Source: Bacteroidales bacterium
GTDB taxonomy: Bacteria; Bacteroidota; Bacteroidia; Bacteroidales; WCHB1-69
DNA length: 8,999 nucleotides
Direction of reading: 5' to 3'
Assembly: GCA_031254735.1 (NCBI GenBank)
Contig: JAIRTU010000266.1
Coordinates: forward strand, 1-8,999
Made by a program: the position numbers and the translations under genes. The notes under the pieces were generated by a model. It did not search any database, had not been told where the DNA came from, and saw only the letters and a list, made by a program, of their open reading frames with translations. This document shows positions 6,320 through 8,999 of the stretch, piece after piece (the stretch's first letter is position 1; each line of letters opens with the position of its first letter).

Positions 6320-8998
6320 ATGATTTGCAAAAGGTTATGCAAATGGGTTGTGGGGCAGACGGTTTTTTTGTTTTGTTGTTTTTCCATTGGAAATGCTCAA
6401 AATAATGCAACCGATACCGCCAAAACACCCGCTGTTTCTTCTTTTGTTTCCGATTCTTCGCTGCTGAAAACCGACAGTTTGGCGGCTGTTTCAACCGACA
6501 GCATTGTTGCCGACAGTTCAAAAAAATATTTGCCTGTTTCAAAAAATGCGGTTACCTCTGTTGTTGATTATTTTGCTCAGGATTCGGTATGTTTCAACAT
6601 GGACAGCGCTACGGTATACCTTTATCATAATACCGATCTGCATTATGACGATGTTAATTTGAAAGCCAATTATGTGGAAATAAATTTCTCGACCAACGAA
6701 CTTTTTTCCAAAGGCATACCCGATACGTTGGACAAATTGCAGGGAACGCCTGTTTTTCAACAGGGAAGTTACGAGGTGAAAAGCCACGAGCTGACCTACA
6801 ATTTCGACTCGAAAAAAGGACTCCTCCGCAATGTCATTACGCAAGAGGGCGAAAGCTATCTGCATGGAGAGATAGTGAAGAAAAACGAAGACAACACCAG
6901 CTTTATCCGACGCGGGAAATACACAACCTGCAATTTGGAACACCCGCATTTTGAAATTGACTTCGGAAAAGCAAAAGTAATTCCCAACGACAAAGTAATA
7001 ACGGGACCTTTATATCTCCGCATTGCGAATATTCCTACCTTTCTGGCTTTCCCTTTTGGCTTTTTTCCAAATTCCGACAAACACACCAACGGCTTGCTGA
7101 TGCCCAAATACGGACAACATAACGATTTGGGTCCTTATCTGGAAGGCGTCGGATATTATTTTGCCTTGAAAGAAAAAATAGATTTTGCCATTACTGCCAA
7201 TATTTATTTGCGAGGGGCTTTTGGTGCAGGATTAAAATCGAATTATATCAAACGATACAAATTCAACGGCTCGTACGATATACAATACGCCTATACGCCC
7301 AGCGGCGAACGGACAACCGCCCAATTTTTGCAGCAACACGATTTTCGTATTTATTGGAGACATCAGCAAGACCCCAAAGCACACCCTGTTAATCGGTTTT
7401 CTGCCAATGTGGACTTTAAAACAAGTTCTTTCTCGGAAAATACCGTAGAAAGAAATCTTGCAGACTATACAAAAAGCAAGGCTCTTTCCACCGTCAATTT
7501 CAGCACGGTGTTCAAGAGCAGATACAGCTTGGGAGTAAATGCCGAGCTGTCGCAAGATTTGGTTGAAGGCAATCTGGATATGAAATTGCCCCAAGTTAAT
7601 TTTGGAGTAAGCCAGTTTTATCCTTTCAGAAGAAAACAGGCGACAGGGAAATTGCGATGGTACGAAAATATTTCCATGCAATATACCGTAGACATGCAAA
7701 ACCTGATCAACACGTACGATTCTGTTTTGGTGAAAGATTTCAAACGTGCTTTTGAAGACTACCGCATGGGAATGAACCACAATCTTCCCATCAAGAGTAC
7801 GGTAAAAATCCTCAAACATATCAGCTGGACAAACTCCGTAACGTGGGTAGAATCGTGGCAGATCAACAGAGGCGTCCGTCAGCAGTGGGACGGATACGAT
7901 ATTCGTTCCCTCGAAGACACCGCAACAGGAATAATCACCCACGACACGCTCGGAAGCATTATCCGAAAAGACACAAGCATAGGGTTTCATCAGGCTCATA
8001 ACTTGACCATATCCACAGGATTGTCTACCACTTTGTATGGCATGTATACGTTCAAAAAGGGGAAAGTATCTGCTTTTCGTCATACCATAACGCCTTCGGT
8101 GAGTTTCAACTATCGTCCGGGCATCAATCGGCATTTGTACAAAACGTATTACGATCCTTATTTTGGAGAAGATATTCAATACACCACCATTGCAGGATCG
8201 TTGTATGCCACGCCTGACTTTAAATCTTCGGGGAAGATAGTCTTTTCGATCTCCAACCGTTTAGAGATGAAAATCCGACAGAAGAAAGACGGCGAGGAGA
8301 CATTCAAAAAAGTTACCCTGCTCGACAACGTAACGCTCTCTTCGGGCTACGACCTTTTGCGAGATTCGCTGCGGTGGGATATGTTAACGTTGAGCGGACG
8401 GACTACGCTGTTTAAATATTTCAATATCTCGTTCAATTTCCATTTCGATCCTTATATTATAGACAGCAATCGCAGGGTGAACCGATATGAGATTAAGGAG
8501 ATGAAGCGGTTGTTTCGTTTTTCGTCTACGGCGTGGAACATCAGCACCGGCATAAACCTGAACAGAGAGTTTTTTCGAGGAAAAAATGCCGACGCCAAAC
8601 AGGAACAAAAAGACTCGCCAAGCGGCTTCGGCGATTGGAATCTCTCTCTTTCTTACATCTTCGATTACAATATGGAAGACAACTACGACTATTACAGGTA
8701 TCGCCGCATAGACACCTTGATCCCCGCCCATACTCACCGGTTTAGAAATTCGTTGACCGTAAATGCCAATTTTGCTATTACTTCCAAATGGGATTTGAAC
8801 ATCACCACCGGATACAATTTCGAGGATAAACAGATCACGCCTTCGGAGTTTTACGTAGAACGCGACTTGCATTGTTGGATAATTTCGTTCAAATGGCGAC
8901 CTTTTGGTTATACCAGAGGTTTTGAGTTTGGCATACGCGCAAAAGCCAACATATTAAGCGACGTAAAATACAACCACCGAAAAGACTTATACGAATAA
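6320..8998 (+). CDS. lptD: LPS-assembly outer-membrane protein (LptD/OstA family)
   Basis: Outer-membrane beta-barrel that, with LptE, inserts lipopolysaccharide into the outer leaflet as the end point of the Lpt bridge. I place the start at ATG 6320 (892 aa). The reading frame extends to a TTG at 6281, but ATG 6320 gives a proper signal peptide: MICKRLCKW, hydrophobic core, cleavage near GNA|Q at 26-27, and it has an A-rich leader. A Ser/Thr/Asp-rich spacer (about 28-75) follows. The OstA/LptA-like jellyroll is at about 85-225, with AYxLxYN-type strands and a YTTCNLEHPHFEI segment. The barrel starts after GPLYLRIANIPTFLAFPFGFFP (229-250) and runs to the end as alternating aromatic strands. 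Only a few cysteines remain in the mature part (including Cys91 and Cys204), so the E. coli four-Cys disulfide arrangement is not clearly kept. The stop codon is complete one base before the window end. Confidence 0.92.
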   Translation: MICKRLCKWVVGQTVFLFCCFSIGNAQNNATDTAKTPAVSSFVSDSSLLKTDSLAAVSTDSIVADSSKKYLPVSKNAVTSVVDYFAQDSVCFNMDSATVYLYHNTDLHYDDVNLKANYVEINFSTNELFSKGIPDTLDKLQGTPVFQQGSYEVKSHELTYNFDSKKGLLRNVITQEGESYLHGEIVKKNEDNTSFIRRGKYTTCNLEHPHFEIDFGKAKVIPNDKVITGPLYLRIANIPTFLAFPFGFFPNSDKHTNGLLMPKYGQHNDLGPYLEGVGYYFALKEKIDFAITANIYLRGAFGAGLKSNYIKRYKFNGSYDIQYAYTPSGERTTAQFLQQHDFRIYWRHQQDPKAHPVNRFSANVDFKTSSFSENTVERNLADYTKSKALSTVNFSTVFKSRYSLGVNAELSQDLVEGNLDMKLPQVNFGVSQFYPFRRKQATGKLRWYENISMQYTVDMQNLINTYDSVLVKDFKRAFEDYRMGMNHNLPIKSTVKILKHISWTNSVTWVESWQINRGVRQQWDGYDIRSLEDTATGIITHDTLGSIIRKDTSIGFHQAHNLTISTGLSTTLYGMYTFKKGKVSAFRHTITPSVSFNYRPGINRHLYKTYYDPYFGEDIQYTTIAGSLYATPDFKSSGKIVFSISNRLEMKIRQKKDGEETFKKVTLLDNVTLSSGYDLLRDSLRWDMLTLSGRTTLFKYFNISFNFHFDPYIIDSNRRVNRYEIKEMKRLFRFSSTAWNISTGINLNREFFRGKNADAKQEQKDSPSGFGDWNLSLSYIFDYNMEDNYDYYRYRRIDTLIPAHTHRFRNSLTVNANFAITSKWDLNITTGYNFEDKQITPSEFYVERDLHCWIISFKWRPFGYTRGFEFGIRAKANILSDVKYNHRKDLYE

Positions 8999-8999
8999 T

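Noticed and set aside
7232..8179. Minus-strand 315-aa open frame opposite lptD
   Set aside because: Antisense shadow: the plus-strand barrel protein fits a known family along its full length.

Overview
The window looks like chromosomal core sequence from a member of the Bacteroidetes, most likely order Bacteroidales. Four things point there: a HU-related protein opening with MAIIYNKVQRANP, an MCE protein with the Bacteroidetes-type C-terminal signature, TAnnTTTG promoter elements, and A-rich rather than Shine-Dalgarno leaders before most genes. Most coding sequence is roughly 43-50% GC by hand counts of sample lines. Intergenic DNA and one lipoprotein gene are much more AT-rich.

Layout: six complete genes and one truncated gene lie on the minus strand between 1 and 6183; one large gene lies on the plus strand from 6320 to 8998. 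In minus-strand transcription order they are: N-acetylmuramoyl-L-alanine amidase with two C-terminal SPOR-like repeats (4798-6183); a single-pass MCE/MlaD-type protein 6 nt downstream (3835-4791); a small MORN-variant lipoprotein (3314-3766); dihydrolipoamide dehydrogenase lpdA (1873-3270); malonyl-CoA:ACP transacylase fabD (851-1735); an unrecognised AT-rich lipoprotein (233-781); and the start of a HU-like DNA-binding protein (1-125, running off the window). The plus strand carries an LptD/OstA-family LPS-assembly protein, transcribed divergently from the amidase. The 136-bp spacer between the two contains a TAnnTTTG element on each strand.

The right half is an envelope-biogenesis block: LPS insertion into the outer membrane (LptD), peptidoglycan cleavage (amidase) and probable lipid transport between the membranes (MCE protein). 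The left half mixes central and lipid metabolism (lpdA, fabD) with two small lipoproteins and a nucleoid protein. No RNA gene, mobile element, CRISPR array or phage gene was seen, and no stretch over 300 bp lacks a gene.

I do not see a convincing undescribed system. The points most worth a second look are the facing promoters between lptD and the amidase gene, the compositionally distinct lipoprotein at 233-781 with its unusual SD-like leader repeat, the duplicated SPOR-like domain, and an exact 17-bp in-frame repeat inside fabD.
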